Positions 1 through 9,292 are shown, counted from the first letter of the stretch. The stretch is 61,174 nt of DNA from Prevotella sp. (GCA_017477435.1 JAFUVV010000036.1:1-61174); one strand, 5' to 3'. Program-made: numbers and translations. The notes: generated by a model not told the origin, from the sequence alone.

Positions 1-1
1 A

Positions 2-976
2 GAAATAGTGTATGGTGTTTTAAGTTGTATAATTCTAAATTGGAAAATAAGGAAAGTATATCCTTGGTTAAATGCTTCAGTGAGTAAAGGAAAAGTTTAT
101 TATCCGCAGAATAAGCATATTCTAACATTTACCAAGCAGATATTTGTTCATAAAATAAAGGATTTCCTTCTTTTGCAGAGCGACCAAATACTCATTTTTG
201 CCTTTGTCTCGTTAAAGATGGTGGCATATTATGGTAATTATACTCTTGTTGTATCTCGTATTTCCGAATTATTTAATAAGACATTAAATAGTTTTGAGGC
301 TGGAGTAGGAAATCTAGTAGCAGAAGGTAACCAAGATAAAATGTTAAAGGTCTTTTGGGAACTTATTTCTTTACGTTTTATAGTAGCGACTTTTCTTGTC
401 TTCTCAGTTTTCAATTTAATAGAACCATTTATTTCATTGTGGCTTGGTAAGCAATATGTCCTCAGTCGTTCTATCCTCATTTTGCTTTTGATAAATATTT
501 TTATAATGCAGACTCGTGGAGTTGTTGATATGTTTAATAATGCTTTTGGTCATTATGCAGATGTATGGTCTGCATGGGTGGAAGGAATCATAAATATAGG
601 AGTTACTCTTGCTACAGCACCATTTCTTGGTATTGTCGGTATATTACTTGGGAAAATAGTAAGTCTCTTCTTTATTGTTATTCTTTGGAAACCATATTAT
701 CTTTTTCATGATGGTTTTAAAAAAGATGTATATGAGTATTGGAGTGGTGTCTTAAAGTATTATTTAATATCTTTTGTTTGCATTATATTAGGTTCATTTT
801 TGTTTAGTTTAATGCCAATAGATAGTAACGTGTCATTTGTGAATTGGACAATTAAGGCAATCGTGTGTATAATACCTTTTATGATAGTATATATGGTAGC
901 CTTGTATTTCTTGGCTCCAGGAGCAAGTATTTTTTGTAATAGAATACTTTCAATGATTAAGATTAACATTATATGA
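2..976 (+). CDS. Wzx-like polysaccharide flippase, 5' truncated by window edge
   Basis: The reading frame is open to the first bases, so only the C-terminal about 324 residues are seen. The protein is strongly hydrophobic, with about eight membrane segments, and matches the C-terminal half of PST/MATE-type lipid-linked oligosaccharide flippases, which move undecaprenyl-PP-linked repeat units across the inner membrane. A GTG near base 8 is an internal codon, not the start. Its stop overlaps the next ATG (ATGA), so it is translationally coupled to the first glycosyltransferase. Substrate cannot be told. Family call is from hydropathy pattern and locus context. Confidence 0.8.
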   Translation, partial: EIVYGVLSCIILNWKIRKVYPWLNASVSKGKVYYPQNKHILTFTKQIFVHKIKDFLLLQSDQILIFAFVSLKMVAYYGNYTLVVSRISELFNKTLNSFEAGVGNLVAEGNQDKMLKVFWELISLRFIVATFLVFSVFNLIEPFISLWLGKQYVLSRSILILLLINIFIMQTRGVVDMFNNAFGHYADVWSAWVEGIINIGVTLATAPFLGIVGILLGKIVSLFFIVILWKPYYLFHDGFKKDVYEYWSGVLKYYLISFVCIILGSFLFSLMPIDSNVSFVNWTIKAIVCIIPFMIVYMVALYFLAPGASIFCNRILSMIKINII

Positions 977-1806
977 AATTATCAGTTATAACAGTAAACT
1001 ATAATAACAATTCGGGCCTGGAAAAAACGATAAATAGTGTTATAGGCCAAACTGGTTTTGATGATTTTGAGTATATTATCATTGACGGAGGTTCATCGGA
1101 TGGGAGTAGAGAGGTCATTGAAAGACATAAAGATTATTTAGATTATTGGTGTTCAGAACCAGATAAAGGCATTTTTAATGCTATGAATAAAGGTGTGGAG
1201 CACGCTAAAGGCGAATACGTTATTTTCATGAATTCCGGTGATTGCTTTTATAATGAAAATGTTTTAAAATCTTTGTTTGTTGGGAAAGAATATGAGGCAG
1301 ATATTATCACCGGGCAAGTGGTGATTATGGGAACCAATACCTTAATAAGAAAATATAATGATAATTTGAGTTTACAATTGTATAATGATACTATTAATCA
1401 TCAAGGTTCATTTATAAAAAAAAAGTTATTAAACAAGGTTAAGTACGACGAAAGCTTAAAGATTGTTTCTGATTGGAAATTTTGGATTGAGACTATTATA
1501 CTGGGAAATGCTAGGGTGTTAGTGATTAATAATATAATCGCAGAACAAGATATGACAGGCATTAGTAGCAATTTATTGAATAAAGAAACTCAAGAAAAAG
1601 AACGAGAAGAAGTTCTTACATCTCTAATTCCAAAATCTATGTTAATCGTTTTTCAGGAATTATCTGATATTCATCAGTCAATCTATTACAGGCGTATAAA
1701 ATGCCTAATGAAATATAGCCCGTTTTTGTATAGAGTTTCGATAAAACTATTGGCTGTCTTTCTTTTATTGAAAGGAGTGACTAACAAAAAACTTTTAACT
1801 ATGTAA
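973..1806 (+). CDS. Family 2 glycosyltransferase (WcaA/WcaE-like)
   Basis: 277 residues with a GT-A fold N-terminus: opening beta strand MKLSVITVNYN, nucleotide-binding IIDGGSSDGS (residues 36-45) and an NSGD at 87-90 in place of the usual DxD metal site. GKGIFNAMNKG-type motif (PDKGIFNAMNKG, about 63-74) is typical of colanic-acid-type transferases. It likely adds one sugar to the lipid-linked repeat unit on the cytoplasmic side. It overlaps the flippase by 4 bp. It is clearly related to the gene at 3705-4544, which has the same blocks in the same order; the two may be an old duplication. Donor and acceptor are unknown. Confidence 0.88.
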   Translation: MKLSVITVNYNNNSGLEKTINSVIGQTGFDDFEYIIIDGGSSDGSREVIERHKDYLDYWCSEPDKGIFNAMNKGVEHAKGEYVIFMNSGDCFYNENVLKSLFVGKEYEADIITGQVVIMGTNTLIRKYNDNLSLQLYNDTINHQGSFIKKKLLNKVKYDESLKIVSDWKFWIETIILGNARVLVINNIIAEQDMTGISSNLLNKETQEKEREEVLTSLIPKSMLIVFQELSDIHQSIYYRRIKCLMKYSPFLYRVSIKLLAVFLLLKGVTNKKLLTM

Positions 1807-1815
1807 TGTATTATT

Positions 1816-2772
1816 ATGAAAGTATCTGTTGTAGTAACTATATATAATACAGAGTTGTATTTTGAACGATGTCTGCGAAGTCTATTTGAGCAGACACTAA
1901 AAAATATAGAGTTTATTTTTATTGACGATTGTTCGCCTGATAATAGTTTGAGCCTATTAAAAACTGTAATAGAGGATTATCCTGAAAGGAAAGAGTATGT
2001 GAGAATAGTCACATTTGATGAAAATATGGGGTCTTCGTATGCAAAAAGAATAGGTATACAATTAGCAAAAGGAGAATATATTGGGTCTGTGGATAGTGAC
2101 GATTGGGTAGAAAAAGATGCTTTTGAGAAAATGTTAAATGTTGCAGAGGTTAATAATGCGGATATAGTTTGTTGCGAAATTTCAAGGGAAACAATAAATG
2201 GACAAAGAATAGAGAGATACCAATATGATGTTGAAACGAAAAATGATGTTGTTAATAATTTAGAATTTGGGATATACTCATCGTTGGCAAATAAATTGAT
2301 AAAAAATACATTGTATATTAAATATGATATTTTACCATTAGAAAATATTAGCATGTGGGATGATTTGAGTGCCACTGCAAGATTACGTTATCATTCTGCT
2401 AAAACAGTTATCATACATGATGCGTTATACCATTATAATAATTTAAATAATAACTCTGTAACACATCAAACTGATTTGAAGAATATCCTTTCTATGATTT
2501 CTTGTGGAGATTTTTTGGCGAATTATTTTAAGCCAGTTATGCCTAGGAAACACTATTTAAAACTTATGAGGTTATGTTTTAGAGCAAAAGATCCTTTGTT
2601 TTACCCTCCTTTTTATGATTTAGGAACTTGGCGTGAGTCAATAAAGGATACTAATAAATATATTTTGTTTTATACTGATATATCTTTTGTTAGAAGGATA
2701 AAGTATCTTTTGTTTTTGTTACTTCCATATGCATTTTCTGATTTTATATTAAAGAAACGTTATAAATTGTAA
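1816..2772 (+). CDS. Family 2 glycosyltransferase
   Basis: 318 residues. GT-A motifs: VSVVVTIYNTE at the N-terminus, IDDCSPDNS (36-44) and the metal-binding DSDD (93-96). The C-terminal part is basic and hydrophobic (KYLLFLLLPYAF), suggesting a peripheral membrane association typical of capsule transferases. The gene starts 9 bp after the preceding stop and its own stop abuts the ATG of the next gene, so it lies inside a tightly packed operon. The sugar transferred is unknown. Confidence 0.88.
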   Translation: MKVSVVVTIYNTELYFERCLRSLFEQTLKNIEFIFIDDCSPDNSLSLLKTVIEDYPERKEYVRIVTFDENMGSSYAKRIGIQLAKGEYIGSVDSDDWVEKDAFEKMLNVAEVNNADIVCCEISRETINGQRIERYQYDVETKNDVVNNLEFGIYSSLANKLIKNTLYIKYDILPLENISMWDDLSATARLRYHSAKTVIIHDALYHYNNLNNNSVTHQTDLKNILSMISCGDFLANYFKPVMPRKHYLKLMRLCFRAKDPLFYPPFYDLGTWRESIKDTNKYILFYTDISFVRRIKYLLFLLLPYAFSDFILKKRYKL

Positions 2773-3708
2773 ATGTTTTTTTCTTTTGTACTTCCAGCAT
2801 ATAAAGGCCGTTTTTTATCAGAGTCGATACAAAGTATTTTAAATCAGACTTATGAAGATTTCGAACTCGTTGTCGTAGACGATTGTTCTCCGGAACCGAT
2901 TCGTAATATTGTATCTCAGTTTAATGACAATCGAATAACGTATTATCGTAATGATGAGAATATTGGAGGGAAAGATTTAGTTGCCCAGTGGAATTATTGT
3001 TTGACACATGCAAAAGGAGACTATGTGATATTGGCAACCGATGATGATATATACGAGCCAACTTTTCTTTCTGAATTCTATTCCCTGATAAAAAAATATC
3101 CAAAGGTTAGTGTTTTTCGTAGTAGAATTATAGATATTAATGGAGATGGAAATATTTTATGGTTTGATAGATGTTATAAAGAGTTTTTAAATCAAGGGGA
3201 GTTCTTCTATTGTTTTTTTCAGGGAATGAAAGGGGGGATTCCGCAGTTTTTATTTAAGAAGGATGATCTAATAAAGAATGGTGGTTTTTTTAGATTACCT
3301 ATTGCATGGGGTAGTGACGATGCAACAGCGCTGATGCTATCACAAAATGGTTTGGTTAATTCTCAGGATTTACTTGTCCGTTTTCGTTGGTCAGACATCA
3401 ATATTTCTAATGAGCATAATAGAGATATTACTCGATTAAAAATAAAAGCAAGAATCAAGTTATGTAAATGGTTGGAAAAGGAAATTGATAATGTTAAATT
3501 TGACAATAGCGAAATTGGCAATTATTGTCGCGATTATGTTATTGGTGGAAAGAATGTTCATTTTAAGCAAATCTTATTGAAAGAATTAAAAAATGTGGGA
3601 TTATTAGATTTTTTACCATTGCTCGAAGTAGTAAGAAAGGGTAGATTACTTTCAAATAGAGATCTGTTTTCATTGGTATATCGGTATTTAAAGGCAAGAT
3701 TTTTATGA
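2773..3708 (+). CDS. Family 2 glycosyltransferase
   Basis: 311 residues. Motifs are VLPAYKGRFL at the N-terminus, VVVDDCSPE (33-41) and ATDDD (88-92) as the DxD site, with a middle GGIPQFLFKKDDL / AWGSDDA region that resembles the catalytic-base part of family 2 enzymes. ATG directly follows the upstream TAA, and the stop overlaps the next ATG by 4 bp. Predicted cytoplasmic, acting on the lipid-linked repeat unit. Specificity cannot be read from the sequence. Confidence 0.86.
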   Translation: MFFSFVLPAYKGRFLSESIQSILNQTYEDFELVVVDDCSPEPIRNIVSQFNDNRITYYRNDENIGGKDLVAQWNYCLTHAKGDYVILATDDDIYEPTFLSEFYSLIKKYPKVSVFRSRIIDINGDGNILWFDRCYKEFLNQGEFFYCFFQGMKGGIPQFLFKKDDLIKNGGFFRLPIAWGSDDATALMLSQNGLVNSQDLLVRFRWSDINISNEHNRDITRLKIKARIKLCKWLEKEIDNVKFDNSEIGNYCRDYVIGGKNVHFKQILLKELKNVGLLDFLPLLEVVRKGRLLSNRDLFSLVYRYLKARFL

Positions 3709-4544
3709 AATTATCTATAATTACAATTAATTACAATAATAAGGACGGATTAAGAAAGACGATTGATAGTGTAGTCCGACAAACATTCCGTGATTATGAA
3801 TATATTATAATTGATGGCGGAAGTACTGACGGAAGTGTTGATGTGATAAAAGAGAACGAGGAATATGTTTCATATTGGGTAAGCGAAAAAGATAATGGTA
3901 TTTACCATGCAATGAATAAAGGCGTAAATGTGGCTAAAGGTGAATATTGTTTATTCATGAATTCTTCAGATACAATATATAGTTCAAACACACTTCAAGA
4001 TATTTTTAGTACCAATATAAAAGAGGATATTGTTTATGGAAACTTTGTGAGCTCAGGCCAATTGCGGAAAAATGAAAAGAAAATAACACTTTTAAACTTG
4101 CTAACACATACCATAGGGCATCAGTCATCTTTTATTAAGAGAGATTTATTGTTGAAAAACCCATACGATGAGAGTTTGAGACTTGTCTCTGATTGGAAGT
4201 TCTTTTTTCAGGAACTTATCTTAAATAATGCATCATACCGGAAAATAGATACCATAATTGCTGATTTTGATAATACTGGAGTTAGCATGAATAATCAGGA
4301 ATATCTAAAAAAAGAGCGTGATGGGGAACTAAAAAAAATTTTGTCTCCTATAATGTATGATGAAATAAACAAGTATTTCGGCGTAAAAGATAAATATTAT
4401 AATTTGTTCGTTAATATTGGAGAATCTCCGCATAAATGGCGTTTTTATAATGCCGTCGTCGTTCTGTTGAAAATTATTATGGTTAATAAAGGCTGGGTTA
4501 AGAATCTTCATATAATAAAAAATCAAGATAATGTTAACAGTTGA
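3705..4544 (+). CDS. Family 2 glycosyltransferase (paralogue of 973-1806)
   Basis: 279 residues: LSIITINYNN, IIDGGSTDGS (36-45), DNGIYHAMNKG and NSSD (86-89) in place of a canonical DxD. The same arrangement of blocks as the gene at 973-1806 (including SDWKFF versus SDWKFW and a terminal Glu/Lys-rich helix) shows they are paralogues. It overlaps the neighbour on each side (4 bp upstream, 14 bp downstream), so it is in the same operon. It likely adds a sugar similar to that of its paralogue. Confidence 0.88.
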   Translation: MKLSIITINYNNKDGLRKTIDSVVRQTFRDYEYIIIDGGSTDGSVDVIKENEEYVSYWVSEKDNGIYHAMNKGVNVAKGEYCLFMNSSDTIYSSNTLQDIFSTNIKEDIVYGNFVSSGQLRKNEKKITLLNLLTHTIGHQSSFIKRDLLLKNPYDESLRLVSDWKFFFQELILNNASYRKIDTIIADFDNTGVSMNNQEYLKKERDGELKKILSPIMYDEINKYFGVKDKYYNLFVNIGESPHKWRFYNAVVVLLKIIMVNKGWVKNLHIIKNQDNVNS

Positions 4545-5364
4545 TATTCTCGTTTGCACTTTAGATGATGGAATTCAGAAAGTTGATAGTGTGCTATTAT
4601 CTCCGATTCCATATATACGGTATGTTATTTCATGGCAACAATCAAAGGAGGAGCAGGAAGATATTCCTAAGTCGTTAATCAGGAGTGATGTTAAGATAGT
4701 GACGATAAAAGGTAAAGGATTAAGTAGGAATAGAAATAACGCTCTGAAACATGCGATTTCTGATATATGCTTAATTGCTGATGATGATGTAACATATGAT
4801 ATTAGTGGAATAGAAAGATTATGTCAATACTATGAGAATAACCCTGATATTGATTTAATAGCATTTCAATTCAGTTCTAATAGTAGTAAGAAAAAATATC
4901 CTAATATAGATTTTGATTTACGGAAATCTCCAAAAGGATATAGCGTTTCTTCTATAGAAATATCGTTTAGGAGAGAAAAGGTCCAAGGTATACAATTTTT
5001 TAATGAATTGCTTGGCTTGGGCTCTCCGATGTGTGATTCTGGCGAAGAAAATGTGTTTATATTAGATTGTCTTAATTCGGGCCTTAACTGTCATTATTAT
5101 CCTTTTTCCGTTGTATTTCATGAAGGGGAGTCAACGGGAAGATCTCGTGGCGGTGAAACGCGTGTTGTCTTTTCAAGAGGAGTTTTGACTAGGATATTTA
5201 ATCCGAAAACATATATGATTAAATATATATTGTTAGCACGTTCAATAAAAATTAATCACGATGTCAGTCTTTTAAAAACATTATTAACTTTAATTAAAGG
5301 AGGGCAATATGCAAAAAGGAATGGTCTTATAAAGTACGACATAAGTAAAATTTATATTAAATAA
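4531..5364 (+). CDS. Divergent family 2-like glycosyltransferase
   Basis: 277 residues. No standard DDGS block is seen, but GLSRNRNNAL (63-72) and IADDDVTYD (82-90) are the typical substrate and metal segments of a GT-A enzyme, followed by a DSGEENVFILD block that fits the acceptor/base region. The start overlaps the previous gene by 14 bp. The fold call is good; the subfamily is unclear. It lies in the middle of the transferase run and should modify the same glycan. Confidence 0.7.
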   Translation: MLTVDILVCTLDDGIQKVDSVLLSPIPYIRYVISWQQSKEEQEDIPKSLIRSDVKIVTIKGKGLSRNRNNALKHAISDICLIADDDVTYDISGIERLCQYYENNPDIDLIAFQFSSNSSKKKYPNIDFDLRKSPKGYSVSSIEISFRREKVQGIQFFNELLGLGSPMCDSGEENVFILDCLNSGLNCHYYPFSVVFHEGESTGRSRGGETRVVFSRGVLTRIFNPKTYMIKYILLARSIKINHDVSLLKTLLTLIKGGQYAKRNGLIKYDISKIYIK

Positions 5365-5366
5365 CT

Positions 5367-6341
5367 ATGGATAATTATAAATTGAGTATAATAATTGCGA
5401 TGTATAATTCCGAAAAGTATATCAGTGACTGTTTGGAATCAATTATACAATCTGATTTGCCAAAAGAATGCTTTGAGGTCATCATCATTAATGATGGCTC
5501 CACAGATAATGGACCAAAAATAGCGCAGGAATACTGTGCTAAATATGAAAACTTTAAATACCTCACACAGTATAATCAGGGGCAAAGTGTTGCACGAAAT
5601 TATGGTATAAAAGAATGTCATGGCGAGTATATTTGGTGTGTTGACTCCGATGATGCGATTTCATCAGATGTTTTTTCTGTGTTTAACAAACTTGTTGAAA
5701 GCCCAGATGTTGATATATTGGAGTTTAAGGCAAAACAAATAGAAGAAGATGGCTCGTTTGTAAACGTTGTGGGGGAAAACAAGCTCCCTTATAATACTAT
5801 ATTATCTGGTAGAGATGCTATCTGTGGTGGCTATCAACCAGCTACAATGTGGAGATTGTTTGCAAGAAAAGATTTATTAATTAAGAATAATTTGTTTTTC
5901 GTTCCAGGAATAATACATCAAGATGCGGAGTTGGCGTACCGTTTATATGCTCATGCAGAAAAGGTAATATTTGTAGACGACCCATTATATATATACATTA
6001 ATCATCCAAACTCCACTATTAATGCTCCGACTTCTGAAAAAAAACTTAAAAGATTGTTGGATGACATTGTCGTGTTAAAATCATTCTCTAGGCTATCGCA
6101 AGAGCATCTGAGTGATTCATTAATGAGTGAAGTGATTAAGCACAAAAGCATGGATGTGCTATTTGGTATTGTTTATACTTTGTTCAGGAAACGAAAAGAA
6201 TATTCTATAGATAATATTAACAAAAAAGTTATAAAAAAACTTAGAGAAGAAGAATTATACCCAATTAATTATGATTATCATTCTTTTAAAAAGAATATCG
6301 TTAAAAGAATCTTGAACATTGAGAGTGTTTTGTATATATAG
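5367..6341 (+). CDS. Family 2 glycosyltransferase
   Basis: 324 residues with YKLSIIIAMYNSEKY, IINDGSTDN (40-48) and CVDSDD (91-96), a textbook family 2 GT-A N-terminus, and a long C-terminal helical part with many Lys residues. Starts 2 bp after the preceding gene. Typical of transferases that extend capsule or O-antigen repeat units. Sugar unknown. Confidence 0.9.
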   Translation: MDNYKLSIIIAMYNSEKYISDCLESIIQSDLPKECFEVIIINDGSTDNGPKIAQEYCAKYENFKYLTQYNQGQSVARNYGIKECHGEYIWCVDSDDAISSDVFSVFNKLVESPDVDILEFKAKQIEEDGSFVNVVGENKLPYNTILSGRDAICGGYQPATMWRLFARKDLLIKNNLFFVPGIIHQDAELAYRLYAHAEKVIFVDDPLYIYINHPNSTINAPTSEKKLKRLLDDIVVLKSFSRLSQEHLSDSLMSEVIKHKSMDVLFGIVYTLFRKRKEYSIDNINKKVIKKLREEELYPINYDYHSFKKNIVKRILNIESVLYI

Positions 6342-6363
6342 AGTTTAATGCCTTTTTATTTAG

Positions 6364-7638
6364 ATGGGGAAAAGAATAGTATTAATTACGCTCGTTACAC
6401 CTGCCAGTGAAAATATAAGAGGTACATCTGCCTTACCGTATCATCTGATTAAGGGTGTTGGAAACGTAAACGCTGGCCAGAACGGGAATAGTTTAGCAGG
6501 AGTGGGGGCTGATAACCCTTTAGAACTACAAACACATATTTTTGAAATATACTCTTTTAACTCAAACAAACTCTCTGACGAGAAGATTGCAGAGGTAGAG
6601 AAGGAACTTGGTGCGAAGATAGAGATTATACGGCTACCAAAATGGTATATGTGGATGTTTAAATTCCACCTACTATTTTTTCGGTTGTTCCTGAAATACC
6701 CATTTGTTAATTATATAAAATTACCACATCATCTTGTGAAAGAGATATCATTGCGGAATCCTGATTATATATGGGTAATGGGCGAGGAGTTGTCACGGGT
6801 TGTAAAACAATTTCCTAAATCTCGACGTATTCAAATTGGTCCTGACACGGAGTCTTTGTACTATTACCGCATGTTGGGGCAGAGGTTTGTTTTAAAAGAT
6901 ACTTTTAATTATTGGAAATGCGCTTTGATGTATCGAAAATATGCTCGGATGGAGAAAAATTTTTGTACTGATGATAGTTTTACATATTATGCTGTTGGTG
7001 AGGAGGATGTTACACATTTGAAAGTTATCAATCCCCATATAAATGCGAGATTTTTGAGGCATCCTCATTATGAAATTAATGATAAAGCCAATGGTAACAT
7101 TAAGTTCCATAAACCAAAAATAAAGTTGTTGATTGCAGGGCAGTATAATCTATATATGAAGCAGGATGGGGATTTGCTAGTAGAGCAAATTAACGATAAC
7201 GCTAACGTTAACGATAACTATTTGAAAGAGCATTATTCAATTACATTCTTAGGAAAGGGATGGGAGAAGCATGTTGAGACATTGAGAGGGGCTGGATATG
7301 AGGTTGAACATATCCGGTTCGCTCCAGATTATATAGAGGAAATATGTAAATATGATATTCAGATAACACCGATATCAATTGGGACTGGGACAAAAGGTAA
7401 GGTGCTTGATGCTCTTGCTAATGGTCTGTTGGTGATAGGTACTAAGTATGCAATGGAGAATATTGCAGTTAAGAATGGTGAGTCATGTATTGAATATGAT
7501 GATGCGAAGGAGGTCATCGGTATCCTCAAAGATATACCATATGATATACAGAAGTATGAGAAGATTGCTGAGGAAGGACGTCGTTGCGTTTTAGAATATC
7601 ACAATAGAGAAAAGATAGCAAGGGAGTTGTTCGGATAG
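6364..7638 (+). CDS. GT-B (GT4-like) glycosyltransferase with two low-complexity inserts
   Basis: 424 residues. The C-terminal domain shows a GT4-like donor site, GTGTKGKVLDALANGLLVIG (about 340-360), and the N-terminus VLITLVTPASENIRGTSALP is a clean Rossmann start. Two Asn/Gly/Asp-rich stretches break the otherwise smooth sequence: residues about 34-52 (NVNAGQNGNSLAG) and 277-285 (NDNANVNDN). The second is coded by an AACGATAACG-type repeat word that also fills intergenic gaps in this window (see findings). Both keep frame, so the enzyme may still work. Followed by a 74-bp gap with more of the same repeat. Confidence 0.8.
   Translation: MGKRIVLITLVTPASENIRGTSALPYHLIKGVGNVNAGQNGNSLAGVGADNPLELQTHIFEIYSFNSNKLSDEKIAEVEKELGAKIEIIRLPKWYMWMFKFHLLFFRLFLKYPFVNYIKLPHHLVKEISLRNPDYIWVMGEELSRVVKQFPKSRRIQIGPDTESLYYYRMLGQRFVLKDTFNYWKCALMYRKYARMEKNFCTDDSFTYYAVGEEDVTHLKVINPHINARFLRHPHYEINDKANGNIKFHKPKIKLLIAGQYNLYMKQDGDLLVEQINDNANVNDNYLKEHYSITFLGKGWEKHVETLRGAGYEVEHIRFAPDYIEEICKYDIQITPISIGTGTKGKVLDALANGLLVIGTKYAMENIAVKNGESCIEYDDAKEVIGILKDIPYDIQKYEKIAEEGRRCVLEYHNREKIARELFG
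7192..7218 (+). repeat. AACGATAACG-type repeat word inside a glycosyltransferase gene
   Basis: 27 bp of hexamer-like AACGAT/AACGCT/AACGTT units, in frame, giving alternating Asn-Asp/Ala/Val. The same vocabulary occurs in gaps at 7638-7670, 33238-33290, 34464-34592 and 45420-45480. Confidence 0.7.
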
Positions 7639-7712
7639 AAAACGGGAACCTTAACGATAACGAAAACTAAAATGCTTATTTTTCTGTATAAAAGAAAAGA
7701 GTAATAAATAGT

Positions 7713-8861
7713 ATGGCAATATATTTAATTTGGTTTATAGTAATAGTAGCTTTATATCTCTTTGGGCATAAAGAAACAAAACGAGCGAGGAATGTTTATG
7801 TCCTTGGAGTTTATCTTATGGGGGTGGCAATGTTTGTTGGTCTTGCGGATATGCTCGGAGGATATGATAGATATATTTATGCAGAACTATTTGATAGAAT
7901 GGCTGATGAGACAAAAAGTGGTGGAAATCCTTTTATGAGTAATTCATTTCTTTTCTATAAGAGTGATTTTGGATATGGAACGTATTGTGCATTGGTTTCA
8001 CATTTCACAGCAAACCGTTATATATTTATATTTTTAACAACATTGGTAATATACACGTTGTTGTTTGTTTCAATAAAAGACTATGTTAATGACTATTCTT
8101 TTGCCGTTATTGTTTTTATGGGATTATTCTTTTTCTTTACATTTACATACTTGCGACAGGTGATGGGTGTGGTTACGGCATGGCTTTCTATTCGTTATAT
8201 AATAAAGAGGAAATTAATTCCATTTTTACTTGTGGTATTTATTGCCTTTTCTTTGCATAATTCTGCTATAATTTTTTTACCATTATATTTTATTCCACTT
8301 AAGAAGTATTCCATCGGGGTTGTAATTGCGGTTATGTTTGTCTGTTTATTAATAGGTTTGTCTACGATACCGAGTTCATTATTTGAGGTTTATGGCGAAG
8401 TGGCAGAAGATAGGGCTTCAATGGAATCTTATACACGAGTGGCAGAGTTTAGATATGAGTATTTTTTGGAAGCTATTGTTTTTATAGTATTGATTTTATT
8501 TGGTTACTCTGACATACCAAAAAAGAATGGAAATATAGTACTCTTGAATATAGCATTGTTGTTCTGTGCGACATTATTAATTTTTATTCGTTCAGAAAAT
8601 GGTGGACGTCTTGCATGGTATTATATGATTGGTGTAATAGCTACTTTGACCTTGCTTGCAACGCGTAAGCGTAAAATTTCATATTATGGTGTAGGACTTA
8701 TAGTGATGTCTTTTCTTTTGTATTTCCGTATTATTTACGCATGGGGCGTACTTATAACCCCATACAAAACATTTCTTACAGATGGAATTAGAGAAGGTGA
8801 TATAATAGAGGAACAATATGAGTATGATCATAATTACGATACGGATAAGATGTATAGGTAG
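7713..8861 (+). CDS. EpsG/Wzy-like polysaccharide polymerase
   Basis: 382 residues with about ten hydrophobic segments and a short luminal-type block GGYDRYIYAELFD near residue 50, as in EpsG-family proteins. The locus already has a flippase and ten transferases, so this is the best candidate for the polymerase that joins repeat units in the periplasm. The acidic hydrophilic tail (EEQYEYDHNYDTDK) is unremarkable. It ends 12 bp before the repeat that frames the four-helix-bundle gene. Confidence 0.8.
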   Translation: MAIYLIWFIVIVALYLFGHKETKRARNVYVLGVYLMGVAMFVGLADMLGGYDRYIYAELFDRMADETKSGGNPFMSNSFLFYKSDFGYGTYCALVSHFTANRYIFIFLTTLVIYTLLFVSIKDYVNDYSFAVIVFMGLFFFFTFTYLRQVMGVVTAWLSIRYIIKRKLIPFLLVVFIAFSLHNSAIIFLPLYFIPLKKYSIGVVIAVMFVCLLIGLSTIPSSLFEVYGEVAEDRASMESYTRVAEFRYEYFLEAIVFIVLILFGYSDIPKKNGNIVLLNIALLFCATLLIFIRSENGGRLAWYYMIGVIATLTLLATRKRKISYYGVGLIVMSFLLYFRIIYAWGVLITPYKTFLTDGIREGDIIEEQYEYDHNYDTDKMYR

Positions 8862-8873
8862 AAGAGAGTTGAG

Positions 8874-8903
8874 AGTTGAAAACTGAAAACTGAAAGTTGA
8901 AAG
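8874..8903 (+). repeat. GAAAACTGAAAGTTG word, left copy framing the four-helix-bundle gene
   Basis: 30 bp of GAAAACT/GAAAGTT heptads ending 2 bp before the ATG of the four-helix-bundle gene. The reverse complement of 9259-9285 matches it nearly throughout, so the two copies form an inverted pair around the gene. Confidence 0.9.
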
Positions 8904-8905
8904 AT

Positions 8906-9253
8906 ATGGCTAGTATAATACAAAATAAAAGTCGGGATTTTGCAATAAGGATTATAAATTGTTATAAGTATCTAGTTGAGCAAAAACATGAGTTAATCAT
9001 GTCTAAACAATTGTTGCGCTGCGGAACAAGTATTGGCGCGAATTCGAGAGAGAGCAAGAATGCTCAAAGTCGCATGGATTTTCTCAACAAGATCAATATT
9101 GCCTTGAAAGAGGCTGATGAAACAGAGTATTGGTTAGATATTATTCATACTACAGGGTTTCTTGATGATGAGCAGTATCTGTCACTTGATAAAGATTGCA
9201 AAGAGTTGATAGCGATTTTAGTCACTATTGTTAAGAAAATAAAGGAGAAGTGA
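8906..9253 (+). CDS. S23/IVP-type four-helix-bundle protein
   Basis: 115 residues from ATG 8906; a TTG 9 bp upstream lies in the repeat and is less likely. The sequence FAIRIINCYKYL, SKQLLRCGTSIGANSRES and FLNKINIALKEADETEYWL is the hallmark of the family found in the intervening sequences of some 23S rRNA genes and related to the Avd protein of diversity-generating retroelements. Members form small helical bundles, often pentamers; their function is not settled. Here the gene interrupts a capsule operon and is closely framed by inverted copies of one short repeat (8874-8903, 9259-9285), the layout of a small mobile unit. No reverse transcriptase or template repeat is visible. Confidence 0.9.
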   Translation: MASIIQNKSRDFAIRIINCYKYLVEQKHELIMSKQLLRCGTSIGANSRESKNAQSRMDFLNKINIALKEADETEYWLDIIHTTGFLDDEQYLSLDKDCKELIAILVTIVKKIKEK

Positions 9254-9258
9254 TTTTT

Positions 9259-9285
9259 TCAACTTTCAACTTTCAGTTTTCAACT
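9259..9285 (-). repeat. GAAAACTGAAAGTTG word, right (inverted) copy
   Basis: Begins 5 bp after the four-helix-bundle stop codon and ends 7 bp before the next ATG. Inverted relative to 8874-8903. Non-framing relatives occur at 34331-34350 and 45394-45420. Confidence 0.9.
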
Positions 9286-9292
9286 TGAAAAA

